This document shows positions 7,628 to 17,406 of a stretch of 45,919 nucleotides of DNA, piece after piece (position 1 is the first letter of the stretch; the number at the start of each line of letters is the position of its first letter). Origin of the DNA: Opitutaceae bacterium. GTDB taxonomy: Bacteria > Verrucomicrobiota > Verrucomicrobiia > Opitutales > Opitutaceae. The translations under genes and the position numbers were made by a program. Below the pieces are notes generated by a model that saw only the letters and a program-made list of their open reading frames with translations, did not search any database and was not told the DNA's origin. The stretch spans positions 1-45,919 of the forward strand of contig JAUSID010000010.1 of NCBI GenBank assembly GCA_030648295.1, written 5' to 3'.

Positions 7628-10600
7628 TTAGAAACTGATCCGGTTCGTCCAGACGTATTGGCGCGGTTCGCCGACGAACGTCGCGCCGATATCCTCTTCG
7701 CGCGTGAACCCGGTGGTGGCGGACGGACGCAGATCCACGTTGTACCTGTTGAAGGCGTTGTTCACGTTCAGCTGCGTGCTGTAAAGGTAACGCCCGATCT
7801 TCCGGCGATAACTGATGAACGGGCTCACCTGTGGGTTGATGTCGACCTCCTGATAGAGCTTGCGAACGTTGCCGCCGCCGTCGCCCGGCTCCTGGTACCA
7901 GTACGTCCGCTTGTCGATATCCCACCGGATGGTCCCGCCGATGGTGACGCCTTTCATGACGCCTTCGCTGAAATCATAGGAGTTGGTGAACACGAAACGG
8001 TACAGCGGATGCCCGATGGTCGGCTCGCCCGATTCCGACAGCACGAGTACGCCGTCCAGGTGCGCGGGGTCGTCGTAGGCGTAGGGGATTTCCGAGACCG
8101 GCACGCCGGCGCGCAGCGTCCGGGCCTGCTGGCCCGACGCGGTCTGGAACCAGCGCAGCGCGCGAAAGACCGTGCTGTTGTTCGTGATCCGCCCGTTCAC
8201 CTGCTGGGTCGAGCCGGTGCCGTAGGCATAATACGGATTCGTCCGATCGCTCATCATGCCGACCGTCAGCTGCGTGTTCGTGGCGCCGACGACGGCAGTG
8301 CGCAGCGCACTCGTCTGGTTCACGGCCGTGATGCCCGCGGGATCGGTCGGAACGAGGAATGGTGTCCCGTCCGCATAGGTCACGCCGCCGGTCGTCCGGT
8401 TGTAGTGGAACTCGTCGTTCCACAGCAGCGGAAACGATGACGCGGTCAGAATTTTGCCGTCCTGCTGGGTGAACCCGAGCCGCGAGCGCCAGTTCTTCGT
8501 CGGCGCGGCCGTGAGGATCACCTCCAGGCCGCTCGACTTCTTATCGAGGCTCACCCACTGGTTCCGCTGCGAGGGATTGTAGGCATCGTTGATGCCGACG
8601 GGATTGATGATGTCGCGGTTGCCGGTGCCGTAGTTGAAATTCTCGTTCTTCGACTCCGCGCGGTAATAAGCGACCGAGCCCGAGAAACGTCCGCCCATCA
8701 GCTCGTATTTGAATCCGATTTCCTGGCTGAATCCCTCCGTGTCCTTTGGCGCATTGCCATACGGATCGTTCGAACCCTTCGCGGGATCAAAAGTCTGGCC
8801 GATATTGTAGTATCCATACAGCCAGGGTTTGAACCGGTAGTTGAGGCCGAGGTTGTAGCTATGGTTGTCCTTTTCCACCTCGGTCCACGGCTGCGTGCCT
8901 GTGGCGTTCGTGTTGGGGCGCAGGCTCCATGTCTTCGACATCCGGTAACCCATCAGCGTCGTCAGCCGTTCGTTGAGCCAGCGGGTGTAGTTCGCGAGGT
9001 AGACGCCCGAGTTGTCGTTTTCCTCCGCGTAGTTGCCCACGTTCGCGCCGCCGACGCCGGTGAAGCCGGGCACGAGCGAAACGAGGCCCAGCGGATTGTT
9101 GGCGCTGGCAAAGTTCGGGTTCCGCACGTTCTGCTGGAGCAGGACGTAGTTTTTCCCGTTCATCGTGATTTGGCGCGTGCCGATGCGGAAGCCAGGCTTC
9201 TTGATCGGGCCGTCCTGGACGGACCAATACACGGTCGGCAGCTCGGCGCGGCCGAGCTGGTTTGTGCCCGTGGTTCCGCCTGCCGCCGCCGGTCGCGGAT
9301 TCGAGAGATCGTAGAGCTGAAAATTCGCGTCGGCCTCGTAGTAGCGGTAATTCACGTTGCCGCCGGAGCTGAAATTATAGTCGTAGCCGATCACGGTCTG
9401 GCTGCTGGCCTTGCCGTTGAAGAGCTCGTTCGTGATCACGGCGTTCGCGCGATACGCGCGCCGTTTGCCCGCGTTGCGATCCATCCGGAAGGACGAACTG
9501 TTCGCCCACGTCTCGAGCGGATTGCTGGTGTTGAACGCGCGCGGTGCGAGCAACGAGCCGCCGTCCGGCCCGCGCTGGTTCACCGAAAGATCGTAAATCG
9601 CGCCGAAGGAGGTCGCGAGCCACCTGGTCCAGACCGTCTCGACGCTGCCCGTGTAGGTTTCCGACGCAATGTCCTCGGATTGCGTCCAGCCCGACCACGA
9701 CGACGCGTTGTCGTAACTCAGCCGGCCGTTGACGATCGGCCCGGCGGGATACGGCTGGCCGGTTCGCGGGTTGGTCGCTCCGGCCTGATCGGTCGCGAGC
9801 AGGTACAACAGCGAATAATTGTGGCGCGGGTCGCGCGTCGCGTTGCCAAAACTCAGGCTGTCGCCGCGCGTCGAGATGATCCGATCGTTGTCCGCCTTCC
9901 GGCCCGTGACGCGCAGCGTGGTGTTGAACGGCAGCCGCGCGGCAAACGCGGCGTAATAAGCATCGGTCTTGCTGCTGATGAACAGCCGGCGGTAGCTCTG
10001 ATCCTCGCTCAACGCGACGAAGCGCACGGCGACGTTCTTCAATCCGTAGTTCGCGTCGAACTCCCACCGCTTCGAGCCGTATTGATCGATCCGCAGGCTG
10101 CCGCTGCCCGCGCGGTTGGGGCGTCCGTCCGAGCCAAACTTGGCGCGCTTGGACTGCGTGTTGGCAAAGCCGCCGGCGCCGCTCGCGCCGTAGAGCAACG
10201 CGTTCGCGCCCTTGATCACCTCGACGCGCTCGGTGTCGAACGTGTCGTTGATGCTTGTCCGCGTTGAGCTCGCGATAAATCCATCGCGCCGCGTGACGCC
10301 GGCCGTGAGCCCGCGTGAGCCGACCTGCGCGACGCTGAAGCGATCGCCGGGCTGGTTGTTGTTTGAATCGCTATCAGGCGTTGCGAGCACCTGTCCGACG
10401 CCGGCGCCGTAGTTGTTGAGCAGTTCCTCCACGCTGGTGGTCGCGACATCCTGCATGAACTGCTCGGTGAAAATATCGGCGGCGACGGGCGCCTTGAGCA
10501 ACGGCATGTTGAACGCGCTGATCGAATTCGAATTCACCGCGCCATAACTGGTGTCCTTGTCCGTGCTCACCTCGAAAGGATTCAGCAGGACGACGCCCGA

Positions 10601-10804
10601 CTGCTGCCCCTGATCGGCCTGCATCGCCGCCATTTCCCCGGGGTCGAGCTGACCGTTGCCGTTCTTGTCGTAACGCGCGAGCGTCGCGGCGGAGACGCTG
10701 GCGGCATGGGGGAGGGAGGTTTGGGCGCGGAGCGGAAGCGCCGCGACGAGCGCCATGGTCGTGGCGAGCGCGCAAAAAAAGACGGGATTTAGACGGGTGT
10801 TCAT
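7628..10804 (-). CDS. TonB-dependent receptor with N-terminal EF-hand
   Basis: A 1058-residue outer-membrane receptor. After a signal peptide (residues 1-28) comes an EF-hand calcium loop, DKNGNGQLDPGE (46-57), then a short linker (VVLLNPFEVSTDKD) and a plug domain with FDTERVEVIKGANALLYG. The rest is aromatic-rich beta-barrel ending in Phe (TNRISF). The ferrisiderophore-receptor-like plug is typical of the large TonB receptor families in Verrucomicrobiota, but the ligand cannot be read from sequence. Its position between a lyase remnant and a fucose-isomerase-like gene on the same strand points to uptake of a glycan fragment. ATG 10804 is the natural start. The 251 bases upstream hold no gene and presumably carry its promoter. 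Confidence 0.93.
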   Translation of the reverse strand: MNTRLNPVFFCALATTMALVAALPLRAQTSLPHAASVSAATLARYDKNGNGQLDPGEMAAMQADQGQQSGVVLLNPFEVSTDKDTSYGAVNSNSISAFNMPLLKAPVAADIFTEQFMQDVATTSVEELLNNYGAGVGQVLATPDSDSNNNQPGDRFSVAQVGSRGLTAGVTRRDGFIASSTRTSINDTFDTERVEVIKGANALLYGASGAGGFANTQSKRAKFGSDGRPNRAGSGSLRIDQYGSKRWEFDANYGLKNVAVRFVALSEDQSYRRLFISSKTDAYYAAFAARLPFNTTLRVTGRKADNDRIISTRGDSLSFGNATRDPRHNYSLLYLLATDQAGATNPRTGQPYPAGPIVNGRLSYDNASSWSGWTQSEDIASETYTGSVETVWTRWLATSFGAIYDLSVNQRGPDGGSLLAPRAFNTSNPLETWANSSSFRMDRNAGKRRAYRANAVITNELFNGKASSQTVIGYDYNFSSGGNVNYRYYEADANFQLYDLSNPRPAAAGGTTGTNQLGRAELPTVYWSVQDGPIKKPGFRIGTRQITMNGKNYVLLQQNVRNPNFASANNPLGLVSLVPGFTGVGGANVGNYAEENDNSGVYLANYTRWLNERLTTLMGYRMSKTWSLRPNTNATGTQPWTEVEKDNHSYNLGLNYRFKPWLYGYYNIGQTFDPAKGSNDPYGNAPKDTEGFSQEIGFKYELMGGRFSGSVAYYRAESKNENFNYGTGNRDIINPVGINDAYNPSQRNQWVSLDKKSSGLEVILTAAPTKNWRSRLGFTQQDGKILTASSFPLLWNDEFHYNRTTGGVTYADGTPFLVPTDPAGITAVNQTSALRTAVVGATNTQLTVGMMSDRTNPYYAYGTGSTQQVNGRITNNSTVFRALRWFQTASGQQARTLRAGVPVSEIPYAYDDPAHLDGVLVLSESGEPTIGHPLYRFVFTNSYDFSEGVMKGVTIGGTIRWDIDKRTYWYQEPGDGGGNVRKLYQEVDINPQVSPFISYRRKIGRYLYSTQLNVNNAFNRYNVDLRPSATTGFTREEDIGATFVGEPRQYVWTNRISF

Positions 10805-11055
10805 GGGTCAAAAGGGCCGCAGGTCGGGACGGCCGGGGTCAGGGTGTCGAGTCGGGCGGGAGCGAATGCGAACGATCCGGAAGTCACGCGAACTTTTTTG
10901 GTTATGTCGTTAATCGATGCCACCGGTGCTCCCTCTTGTCACGCTGATGTGCGTGCGGCAGCAGCGGACGCGCCAATGCACACGCGGCACTGGAGTCACG
11001 GCGCCCGCGCCGCGGCCCGCCGCAGGACGCCATCACGTTCGGCTGCCGCTCCCGA

Positions 11056-12678
11056 TCAAAACGCGCCGCCGTCCGCCTTGGTGCCGCAGACGCTGACGTC
11101 GAGGCCCAGCTCGGCCGCGAGCGCCGCCTTGGTGTAGAGCGCGAGATCGGCTTCCTTCGCCGAATGTGCGTACGCGACCTGGATGTGGTTCGCCTTGTGC
11201 CGCGCCATCATCTGGTCGCGCGTCACGCCGTAGGTCACCGCGTGCATGATTGGCCATTGCACGGTCGTCTCCCTCCAGCGGCGCTCCGTCTCCGCGGCGG
11301 GCAGGCTCACCACCTTCGCGCGGCCGAGATCCATCCGCAGCCGGCCGTTCTCGACGAAGACGCGGCTCCAGACGATTTCACCGGGCTTGGCGATGCCGCG
11401 CACGGTGCCTCCGCCCAGCCGGAAATACATCGGCGGCTGCCGCATCGAGTCGGTACCCTTGTATCCGCCAATATGATGCGCGGGGGGCGCGCTGCCGGAG
11501 ATGAGGAATACCCAGACATAATCCGCGGTGGTGCCGCTGCGGTCCCAATCACCCCAGCGCAGATCGTGCAGCGTGTTCTCGACCGGCTGGCCGAGCGCGG
11601 CGTGGACGCGGTTCGTAAAAAGGCCGTCGAGTCCGGCGCACTCGTCGACCTCGTTGAAATGGGTCAACGGCTCGCCCTTGCGGATCACCCGGCCGGCCGC
11701 GTTCTTCACCGGCGGCCGATCGCTGTTGTTGAGCAGGCCTTCCACCAGATCGCTCGCCGGCAGGAGGTCCTTCAACCCCTGCTGGTATTGGATGCCAATG
11801 GTCTCGCAGCCGAACTCGTCCGCGATGCGCAATGCGGCGATATAGGTCTTGCACTGCCACAGTACCTGCCGCTCGGTGAGCTCCGTCGCCTCATCGGTGC
11901 CCAGGTGGAATTTCATGCCCTTGCGCCGCAGCCAGTCGTACACCTCGCGGGCCTCCGGCTCGCTCACGCCCGTCGCCGCGGCATAAAGCGCGGACTGTGA
12001 AAGGCGCTCCTTGTAGACGCCGGTCGGGAACAGCAGTTCGTCGGGGATGATGGCGTTGTACATGCCCATGCAGCCCTCGTCGAACACGCCCATGATGGAT
12101 TTCCGCCCGCGCAAATCGGCGGCCAGCCGCTTCGCCGTGGCGCGCGCCCGGGGAGGAACACTGGCGCCGGCCAGCGGTGTGACGTGCGGTATCCGATGTT
12201 TCAGGACTCCGGTTTTCAACCACGTCGCGAGGCCCCGGCGGAAGAAGTCGTCGTCGAACTTCTCGCTCCAGAGGGTGGAGTAGCGCACACCCGCCTTGGT
12301 GAGCGAGCCGTTGAGGTTCAGCATCCCGACGAGGCCGGGCCACGTGCCGCTCCAGTTGGCGACCGTGAGAATGGGGCCCTGGTGCGAGATCAGCCCGGCG
12401 AGCACATGATGGGAGTATTGCCAGACCGCCTCGGCCACGACGAGCGGCGCCGTGGGATCGATTTGGGCGAACACCGCCATGCCCTCTTTTTGCGAACCGA
12501 TGAATCCATGTTTTTGCGCGGGCTGGTAGGGATGGGCGCGGACGAGCCGGTGACCCAGTTCGGCCACCGCGGCGGTGAGCGCCTGCTCCATCGCGTGCTG
12601 GGCCGGCCAGCAGACTTCATTGGCGGATGAGCGCAGATCGCCGCTGGCGACCAGGAAAACGTCTTTCGATTTAGCCAT
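11056..12678 (-). CDS. L-fucose/L-arabinose isomerase-like protein
   Basis: A 540-residue soluble protein resembling the fucose isomerase family: an N-terminal Rossmann-like region ([15 protein letters not shown]), a central [18 protein letters not shown] segment and [15 protein letters not shown] resembling the region around the metal-binding acidic residues, and a C-terminal barrel ending [10 protein letters not shown]. Family members interconvert aldose and ketose sugars with Mn2+, but many COG2407-type proteins are uncharacterised and the substrate is uncertain. ATG 12678 is chosen; the frame is open upstream to 13062 but overlaps the divergent epimerase gene. Upstream of the TonB receptor on the same strand, 251 bases apart, it fits sugar catabolism. 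Its promoter would lie in the 259-base divergent gap 12679-12937. Confidence 0.7.
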   Translation of the reverse strand: MAKSKDVFLVASGDLRSSANEVCWPAQHAMEQALTAAVAELGHRLVRAHPYQPAQKHGFIGSQKEGMAVFAQIDPTAPLVVAEAVWQYSHHVLAGLISHQGPILTVANWSGTWPGLVGMLNLNGSLTKAGVRYSTLWSEKFDDDFFRRGLATWLKTGVLKHRIPHVTPLAGASVPPRARATAKRLAADLRGRKSIMGVFDEGCMGMYNAIIPDELLFPTGVYKERLSQSALYAAATGVSEPEAREVYDWLRRKGMKFHLGTDEATELTERQVLWQCKTYIAALRIADEFGCETIGIQYQQGLKDLLPASDLVEGLLNNSDRPPVKNAAGRVIRKGEPLTHFNEVDECAGLDGLFTNRVHAALGQPVENTLHDLRWGDWDRSGTTADYVWVFLISGSAPPAHHIGGYKGTDSMRQPPMYFRLGGGTVRGIAKPGEIVWSRVFVENGRLRMDLGRAKVVSLPAAETERRWRETTVQWPIMHAVTYGVTRDQMMARHKANHIQVAYAHSAKEADLALYTKAALAAELGLDVSVCGTKADGGAF

Positions 12679-12937
12679 GGAAAATGTCGAGAGGATGATT
12701 GGAAATGGATGCGCGGGTGACGGCCGGGATTCGTTGCAACGTGTCGTGGCGCCCGCGCCGCGCAGCGAGCGGTGAGCTGCCGATCGCGGACTGATTGCGC
12801 CGTTGAATCGCGAGGCGCAAACACAAATCGATTGCCAGGCGCGCGGCGCCGTTACGCGAACGAATCGTCTGCCGGCCGCGCTCTGCCCGAGCGCGGATAC
12901 GATTGCGGTGTCTGGCCCGGGGCGTTGTGTTGCTCGC

Positions 12938-14029
12938 GTGAGCAGTGCGCCCTCCACGATCAAAGGTATCAATGTCACCCGGCTCGACATCCCGTTGCAC
13001 GTGCCGTTTGGCATCGCGGGCGGCGTGCAAGCTGCCGCCAACAACGTGCTGGTCACCGTCATGCTGGCGGACGGAACGCGCGGGCTCGGCGAAGCAGCGC
13101 CGCTGCCCGCCTACAACGGGGAGACGCAGCAACAGGCGTTCGACCTGTTGCTCGCCGCGAACGACCGCGTGGTCGGCCGCGATATCCGCGCGTGGCGCGA
13201 GATCGGCACCGATTTCGCGATGCACCCCGGCCCGACATGCGGCTCCGCGCGTTGCGCGCTCGAGACGGCGCTGCTCGACGCGATGTGCCGGCATGATCGC
13301 GTGCCGATGTGGAAGTTTTTCGGCGGCGCCGGCACCGGGCTCGAGACCGACATGACCATCACCACGGGAACGGCCGGGGAGGCGCGGGCTGGCGCGGCGG
13401 AAATCCGCCAGCGCGGCATCCGCGTGATCAAGGTGAAGATCGGCGGCGCCGAGGGCATCGCCGCGGATATGGCGAGGCTGCGCGCCATCCGGGAGGCGGC
13501 GCCGGATGCGCCCCTGATTCTCGACGGCAATGCCGGCCTTACCCGCGACGGCGCCACGGAGCTGGTGACGGCGCTCAAAGCCGCAGGCATTGCGCCTGCG
13601 TTGCTGGAGCAGTGGCTGCCGAAGGACGATCTCGCCGGCATGAGTGCCCTTGCCCGCGAATCGGGTTGGGCCGTCGCGGCCGACGAAAGTGTCCGGACAG
13701 TGGAGGATGTCGCGCGAATCGCGGACGCCGGCGCCGCGCAGATCGTTAATATCAAGCTGATGAAAGCCGGAATTGGTGCCGCGCTCGACGTTGCCCAGGC
13801 GGCGCGCGCCCGCGGGCTGGAACTCATGATCGGCGGCAACGTCGAATCCATCCTGGGCCTGACCACGTCGGCGTGTTTCGCCGCCGGACTCGGCGGCTTT
13901 CGTTATGCCGATCTGGATACGCAGTGGTTCATGGCCGCAAATCCATTTGCCGGCGGGTTCTCCGCGCGCGGCGGCATGCTGTCCCTGGCGGCCATCACCG
14001 CGGGCCACGGGGTCGATCTGGGCGCATAA
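12938..14029 (+). CDS. Dipeptide epimerase-type enolase superfamily enzyme
   Basis: About 363 residues from GTG 12938. The enolase-superfamily acid/base and metal ligands are all visible: the KVK pair (Lys165, Lys167), the three metal carboxylates Asp196 (LDGNAG), Glu224 (LEQWLP) and Asp249 (ADES), and Lys273 (NIKLMKAG). Lysines on both faces of the barrel are characteristic of the L-Ala-D/L-Glu (dipeptide) epimerase group, which inverts the alpha carbon of the second residue, often for murein-peptide recycling. No peptide transporter or peptidase adjoins it, so the substrate is open. The start is uncertain: the frame extends to 12803 but the conserved fold begins at about residue 9 of the GTG version. 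Its stop codon overlaps the T-run of a terminator serving the convergent lipoprotein gene. Confidence 0.83.
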   Translation: MSSAPSTIKGINVTRLDIPLHVPFGIAGGVQAAANNVLVTVMLADGTRGLGEAAPLPAYNGETQQQAFDLLLAANDRVVGRDIRAWREIGTDFAMHPGPTCGSARCALETALLDAMCRHDRVPMWKFFGGAGTGLETDMTITTGTAGEARAGAAEIRQRGIRVIKVKIGGAEGIAADMARLRAIREAAPDAPLILDGNAGLTRDGATELVTALKAAGIAPALLEQWLPKDDLAGMSALARESGWAVAADESVRTVEDVARIADAGAAQIVNIKLMKAGIGAALDVAQAARARGLELMIGGNVESILGLTTSACFAAGLGGFRYADLDTQWFMAANPFAGGFSARGGMLSLAAITAGHGVDLGA

Positions 14030-14058
14030 AAAAAGCCTCCGCCGAAACGGCGGAGGCT
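14028..14058 (-). terminator. Rho-independent terminator of the Ser/Thr-rich BON lipoprotein gene
   Basis: On the minus strand an 11-bp perfect stem AGCCTCCGCCG (14034-14044 complement), 3-base loop and CGGCGGAGGCT are followed by a run of T (14033-14028). It sits about 20 bases beyond the lipoprotein stop codon and overlaps the epimerase stop on the other strand. It lacks a T run on the plus strand. Confidence 0.92.
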
Positions 14059-14079
14059 CGGGAGAGAAACTGTCCTGGC

Positions 14080-15456
14080 TTACTTGTTCGCCTGGGCGGA
14101 CACCTTGATCTCGGAGGAGACCTTGGTCACGCCCTGCGTGTCGAGAGCTAGGGCGATGGCGCGACCCACCACGGAGGCGCTGTCGGCCGAACCCTTGAGG
14201 CTCACCTCACCGCTCTTGGCCTTGACATCGATCATCGCCTTGGCGGTCTCCGGGTCAGCCTGGAGCTTGCCCTTGACCATCGTTTCGATGACGGAGTCGT
14301 CGGTCGAGCCGGTCGGCGCACCCACGGTGGTTTCCTTCGTCCGCACGATCGCGACGCCACCGTCGAGATCGGTCTGGATTTCTGCCGGCGAGAGCCGCCA
14401 CTCGGTGATCCGCGTGGTCACGTCCGTGCTGGCAGCGGCGACCTCGGTCGAGCTGCTGGTCGAGCTGGTCGTGCCCGCGATACTCATGGAGGACGTGGTG
14501 TCGGTGCTCGGAGCCTGGGTGCTGCTGATATCAGTCGCGATGCTGGTCGAGGAGGATGTGTCCGTGCTGCTCGGCGTGGTCGTGCTGGTCGAAGACGTCG
14601 TATCCGTGCTCGGCGTCGTGCTGCCGGTCGTTCCGGCGATGGTGGTCGAGCTATCCTTCGATGGCGTGGAAGCCGTCGAGCTGGACGTCGTGTCCGTCGC
14701 GGCCACGCTGGTATCCTCGGTCTTCTTGCTCGTGTCGGTCGCGGCGCTGGTCGAGCCGGACGTTGAGCTCGTCGAGCCATAGGTGCTCGAGCCGGTGCTC
14801 GGCGACGTGGAGGTCGTGCTGCTGGTGCTGCTCGGCGAAGTCACCGACGTGTCAGTCGAGGTACTGCTCTCCTGCTGCCCCGCCTGGTCCTGCGTGTTGA
14901 TGCTCGTGGTGCTGCTCGGGGTCTGGCTGCTCGTGGAGCCGAACGTCGAATCGCTCGATACGCCCGAACGTTGGTTGGCCGTGTCCGTGCTCGAGCCGGC
15001 GCTGCTCGTGGCGGTCGATCCGTAGGTCGAGCCCGTCGCCGCGGCGGAGCCCGCCACCGCAGTGGAGCCACCGAACGAAGTGTTGTCGGTGCTCGGCGTG
15101 GTCGAGGTGCTCGACGTGCTCGGCATGGTCGACGACGTGCTGGCGCTCGAGGACGGCGACGAGCTCGTGCTCGAACCGTAGGTGGTATTTTGATTCGCGG
15201 TGTCCGACGTGCTGCCGGTCGCGCTCAGGTTGCCCGACGTGCTCGCGGACTGGTTCGCGGCCACGCTGGTGTCAGTACTGGGGGAGCTCGTCTGAGCGGC
15301 CCCGTAGGTCGTCTCAGTCGACGTGCTTGGACTTACCGTGGTGGACGATGTCGTGGTCGACACGCCCGTCTCCGGATAAGTTGAGGATCGTGTGGTGTGA
15401 CTGCAGCCACTGAGGATCAACCCCAGCAGTGCTGCAATTAAGACTGTGTTTTTCAT
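14080..15456 (-). CDS. Lipoprotein with very long Ser/Thr stalk and C-terminal BON-like domain
   Basis: A 458-residue envelope lipoprotein. A signal peptide with lipobox LSGC (Cys18) is followed by about 325 residues made almost only of Ser, Thr, Gly, Ala, Pro and Asp (SSTST-type repeats), a disordered stalk. The last 109 residues fold differently: an ITEWRLS segment, then a BON-like alpha/beta module (VKGKLQADPETAKAMIDVKAKSGEVSLKGSA...). BON domains bind phospholipid or peptidoglycan-proximal surfaces in the OsmY family. The C-terminal part is clearly homologous to the neighbouring lipoprotein (15794-16453), so the genes are duplicates whose linkers diverged. The stalk could be O-glycosylated, but that is inference. 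It has its own terminator at 14028-14058. Confidence 0.85.
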   Translation of the reverse strand: MKNTVLIAALLGLILSGCSHTTRSSTYPETGVSTTTSSTTVSPSTSTETTYGAAQTSSPSTDTSVAANQSASTSGNLSATGSTSDTANQNTTYGSSTSSSPSSSASTSSTMPSTSSTSTTPSTDNTSFGGSTAVAGSAAATGSTYGSTATSSAGSSTDTANQRSGVSSDSTFGSTSSQTPSSTTSINTQDQAGQQESSTSTDTSVTSPSSTSSTTSTSPSTGSSTYGSTSSTSGSTSAATDTSKKTEDTSVAATDTTSSSTASTPSKDSSTTIAGTTGSTTPSTDTTSSTSTTTPSSTDTSSSTSIATDISSTQAPSTDTTSSMSIAGTTSSTSSSTEVAAASTDVTTRITEWRLSPAEIQTDLDGGVAIVRTKETTVGAPTGSTDDSVIETMVKGKLQADPETAKAMIDVKAKSGEVSLKGSADSASVVGRAIALALDTQGVTKVSSEIKVSAQANK

Positions 15457-15510
15457 AGGCGGATTGAGTTGCTCTGCGACTGACCGCGCTCACATCGATC
15501 GGTTCGCCAA
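15457..15510 (-). promoter_or_regulatory. Conserved 5' leader of BON lipoprotein gene, copy 1
   Basis: Directly upstream of the start codon, 15464-15487 matches 16462-16485, upstream of the paralogous gene, at 21 of 24 positions (core GAGTTGC...GCGACTGACCGC on the plus strand). A further CGATCGGTTC matches CGACCGGTTC. The duplication therefore included the leader, and its conservation suggests a shared regulatory or ribosome-loading element. No clear -10/-35 pair was recognised. Confidence 0.6.
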
Positions 15511-15700
15511 ACGGTCCCGACGCATCAAGTGGAGCACCGATTTTTTTCCGGGCGTTGGGTGCGATACAAAGATGCTTGAGGCCAACCTGTCTACAGGCGC
15601 GGAACTTGGGCTCGCCATGCGTGTTCCCGGCGTGTCGCGTCGTCCGGGAAGATATTCCGCTCCCGCGCGAATTTCGGCACCGGCATTTCCGCGATGATAC

Positions 15701-15740
15701 AAAAAAACGCTGGCGAAACGCGGGAAGCGTTTCGCCAGCG
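15701..15740 (-). terminator. Rho-independent terminator of the second BON lipoprotein gene
   Basis: A perfect 14-bp stem CGCTGGCGAAACGC (15708-15721) with 15727-15740, loop GGGAA. On the minus strand it is followed by seven T (15707-15701). It lies about 50 bases past the stop codon of the 15794-16453 gene and isolates that gene from its paralogue. The rest of the 337-base gap 15457-15793 holds the downstream gene's leader and nothing else I recognise. Confidence 0.95.
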
Positions 15741-15793
15741 GAGGCCGCCGGTTGGGCGGCGAGAAAACTCGAGTTCAGTAAACGATGATCGGA

Positions 15794-16453
15794 TTAGGGA
15801 TTCTTTACCGCGTCGTCGTCGATCCGGATCTTCGACGTGACTTTGTACACGCCGTCAGTGTCGAGTGCGAGCGCCATGGCGTGGGCGATCTGGCCGGCGT
15901 TCTGCGCCTTGCCCTCGAGCTGAATCTCACCCTTGCGGTCGGCATTGATGTCGAGTTTCAGGTTGGCCAGCTCGGCGTCCGCTTTGATCCGGCCTTCGAC
16001 CGCGCTCTGCAGCGTCGACTTGTCCATCGTGCCGGTGGGCGCACCCGCGATGTCCTTCGTCCGAACGATCGGGCGCTTCGCCGCGATGTCCGCGTCGAGA
16101 TCCTGCGCGTTCAACTTCCACTCGGTGTACTTCGCATGCAGCTTGTCGCCGGCGTTCGCAAGTGCGGCGGACGCGTCGCGGCCTGCTTCGCGGATTTCGC
16201 TACCAGCGGAACGAGTGGCGTCGCGCACGTCACGACCGGCTTCGCGCGTAGCCTCGGCCGCGTTGCTCGCGCCGCGTCGAACGTCAGCCGCGACTTCACG
16301 ACTGGCGGCTTCGGTGCGCGCGGCGACGGTGGTGTCAGCCGGCGGTGGCGTCGTCGTCGAATCCGTCGCGGCGGTCGATGTGCGGGTGGATTTGTTGCAG
16401 CCGGTCAGGGCGAGACCGATGACCAGAGTCGTAAACAAGAGAGACTTTTTCAT
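15794..16453 (-). CDS. Lipoprotein with Ala-rich helical linker and BON-like domain
   Basis: A 219-residue lipoprotein: signal peptide with lipobox LTGC (Cys19), a short Ser/Thr segment, a helical amphipathic stretch of 11-residue-like repeats (EAGRDVRDATRSAGSEIREAG, about residues 60-95), then a C-terminal YTEWKLN segment and BON-like module (EGRIKADAELANLKLDI...GEIQLEGKA) aligning well with the C-terminus of the 458-residue neighbour. Shared landmarks include VRTK, GAPTGTMD and ALALDTDGVYKV. The helical linker recalls apolipoprotein or LEA-type repeats that lie on membranes. Probably an osmotic- or envelope-stress OsmY-like protein anchored in the outer membrane. It has its own terminator and a leader shared with its paralogue. 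Confidence 0.85.
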   Translation of the reverse strand: MKKSLLFTTLVIGLALTGCNKSTRTSTAATDSTTTPPPADTTVAARTEAASREVAADVRRGASNAAEATREAGRDVRDATRSAGSEIREAGRDASAALANAGDKLHAKYTEWKLNAQDLDADIAAKRPIVRTKDIAGAPTGTMDKSTLQSAVEGRIKADAELANLKLDINADRKGEIQLEGKAQNAGQIAHAMALALDTDGVYKVTSKIRIDDDAVKNP

Positions 16454-16505
16454 AAGTGAATTTGAGTTGCCTCGCGACTGACCGCCGCGGCGCCGACCGG
16501 TTCAC
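16454..16505 (-). promoter_or_regulatory. Conserved 5' leader of BON lipoprotein gene, copy 2
   Basis: The counterpart of the leader at 15457-15510: the core at 16462-16485 and CGACCGGTTC at about 16494 are shared. It lies in the 102-base gap between this gene and the divergent SDR gene, so promoters for both must fit here. Confidence 0.6.
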
Positions 16506-16555
16506 GGGGTATTTTTCTGGCTTCGTGCGTTCCGCATGATTTCTCCTGTGTGCCC

Positions 16556-17332
16556 ATGGCCACGAAATCTGCCCTTGTCACCGGCGCCTCCCGCGGCATT
16601 GGCCGCGGTATCGCCATCGAGCTCGCCCGCACCGGATGCCGGGTCGCGATCAACTATGCCGGCAACCTCGACGCGGCCCAGAAGGCGCTCGCCCTGGTGA
16701 AAACCGCGGGTGGTGATGGATTTGTCGTCCAGGGCGACGTGGCGGTAGCCGTCGATCGCGAACGGCTGGTGCGCGAAACGGTGGCGCGATTCGGCCGGAT
16801 CGATCTGCTCGTCAACAACGCCGGCGTCGCGCCCAAGGTGCGCGCCGACGTGCTCGAAGCGGGCGAGGAAAGCTTCGACCGCTTGTTTGCCATCAACTTG
16901 AAGGGACCCTACTTCCTCTCCCAACTGGTCGCGCGGCAAATGCTCCAGCAGGAGCGCGATGGGGAGGGCTTCCGCGGCCGCATCGTCAATATAACGTCGA
17001 TCTCCGTATATACAGCGTCGATAAATCGTGGTGATTATTGCATGGTAAAGGCGGGCTTGGCGATGATGACCAAGCTCTTCGCCGATCGGCTCGCGAACGA
17101 CGGCATCAACGTTTACGAAATCCGGCCGGGTGTAATCGCCACCGACATGACCGGCGGAGTGAAAGAGAAATACGACAAGCTGATTCTCGAGCAGGGAATC
17201 ACCCCCATCCGCCGATGGGGGAAACCCGAGGACATCGGCCGCGCCGTCCGCGCCATCAGCGAGGATCGGTTCCCTTTCTCCACCGGCGCCGTGTTCGACG
17301 TCGACGGTGGCTTCCATCTGCACCGGTTGTGA
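16556..17332 (+). CDS. Short-chain dehydrogenase/reductase (FabG-like)
   Basis: A 258-residue classical SDR. The NAD(P)-binding TGASRGIG is at residues 9-16, NNAG at 87-90, and the catalytic triad is Ser148, Tyr161 and Lys165 (YCMVK), followed by RPGVIATDM. The N-terminal pattern resembles 3-oxoacyl-ACP reductase, but SDRs of this type near sugar genes are often polyol or sugar-acid dehydrogenases. A GTG two codons upstream (16550) is possible; ATG 16556 is preferred. Pro in the usual PxxxxY position is replaced (NRGDY), a small departure from the FabG consensus. It appears monocistronic: the DNA downstream holds only a pseudogene on the other strand. Confidence 0.88.
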   Translation: MATKSALVTGASRGIGRGIAIELARTGCRVAINYAGNLDAAQKALALVKTAGGDGFVVQGDVAVAVDRERLVRETVARFGRIDLLVNNAGVAPKVRADVLEAGEESFDRLFAINLKGPYFLSQLVARQMLQQERDGEGFRGRIVNITSISVYTASINRGDYCMVKAGLAMMTKLFADRLANDGINVYEIRPGVIATDMTGGVKEKYDKLILEQGITPIRRWGKPEDIGRAVRAISEDRFPFSTGAVFDVDGGFHLHRL

Positions 17333-17406
17333 TCACCGGCCGGCCGCGGGCAGGCGCGGAGGTGAACGACCGGTGGCGCCGTCGATCCAGAGTGTGGATA
17401 CGCGAG

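Noticed and set aside
14484-15384. Arg-rich and Val-rich frames opposite the Ser/Thr stalk
   Set aside because: They are direct by-products of Ser/Thr codon repeats read on the other strand or shifted.
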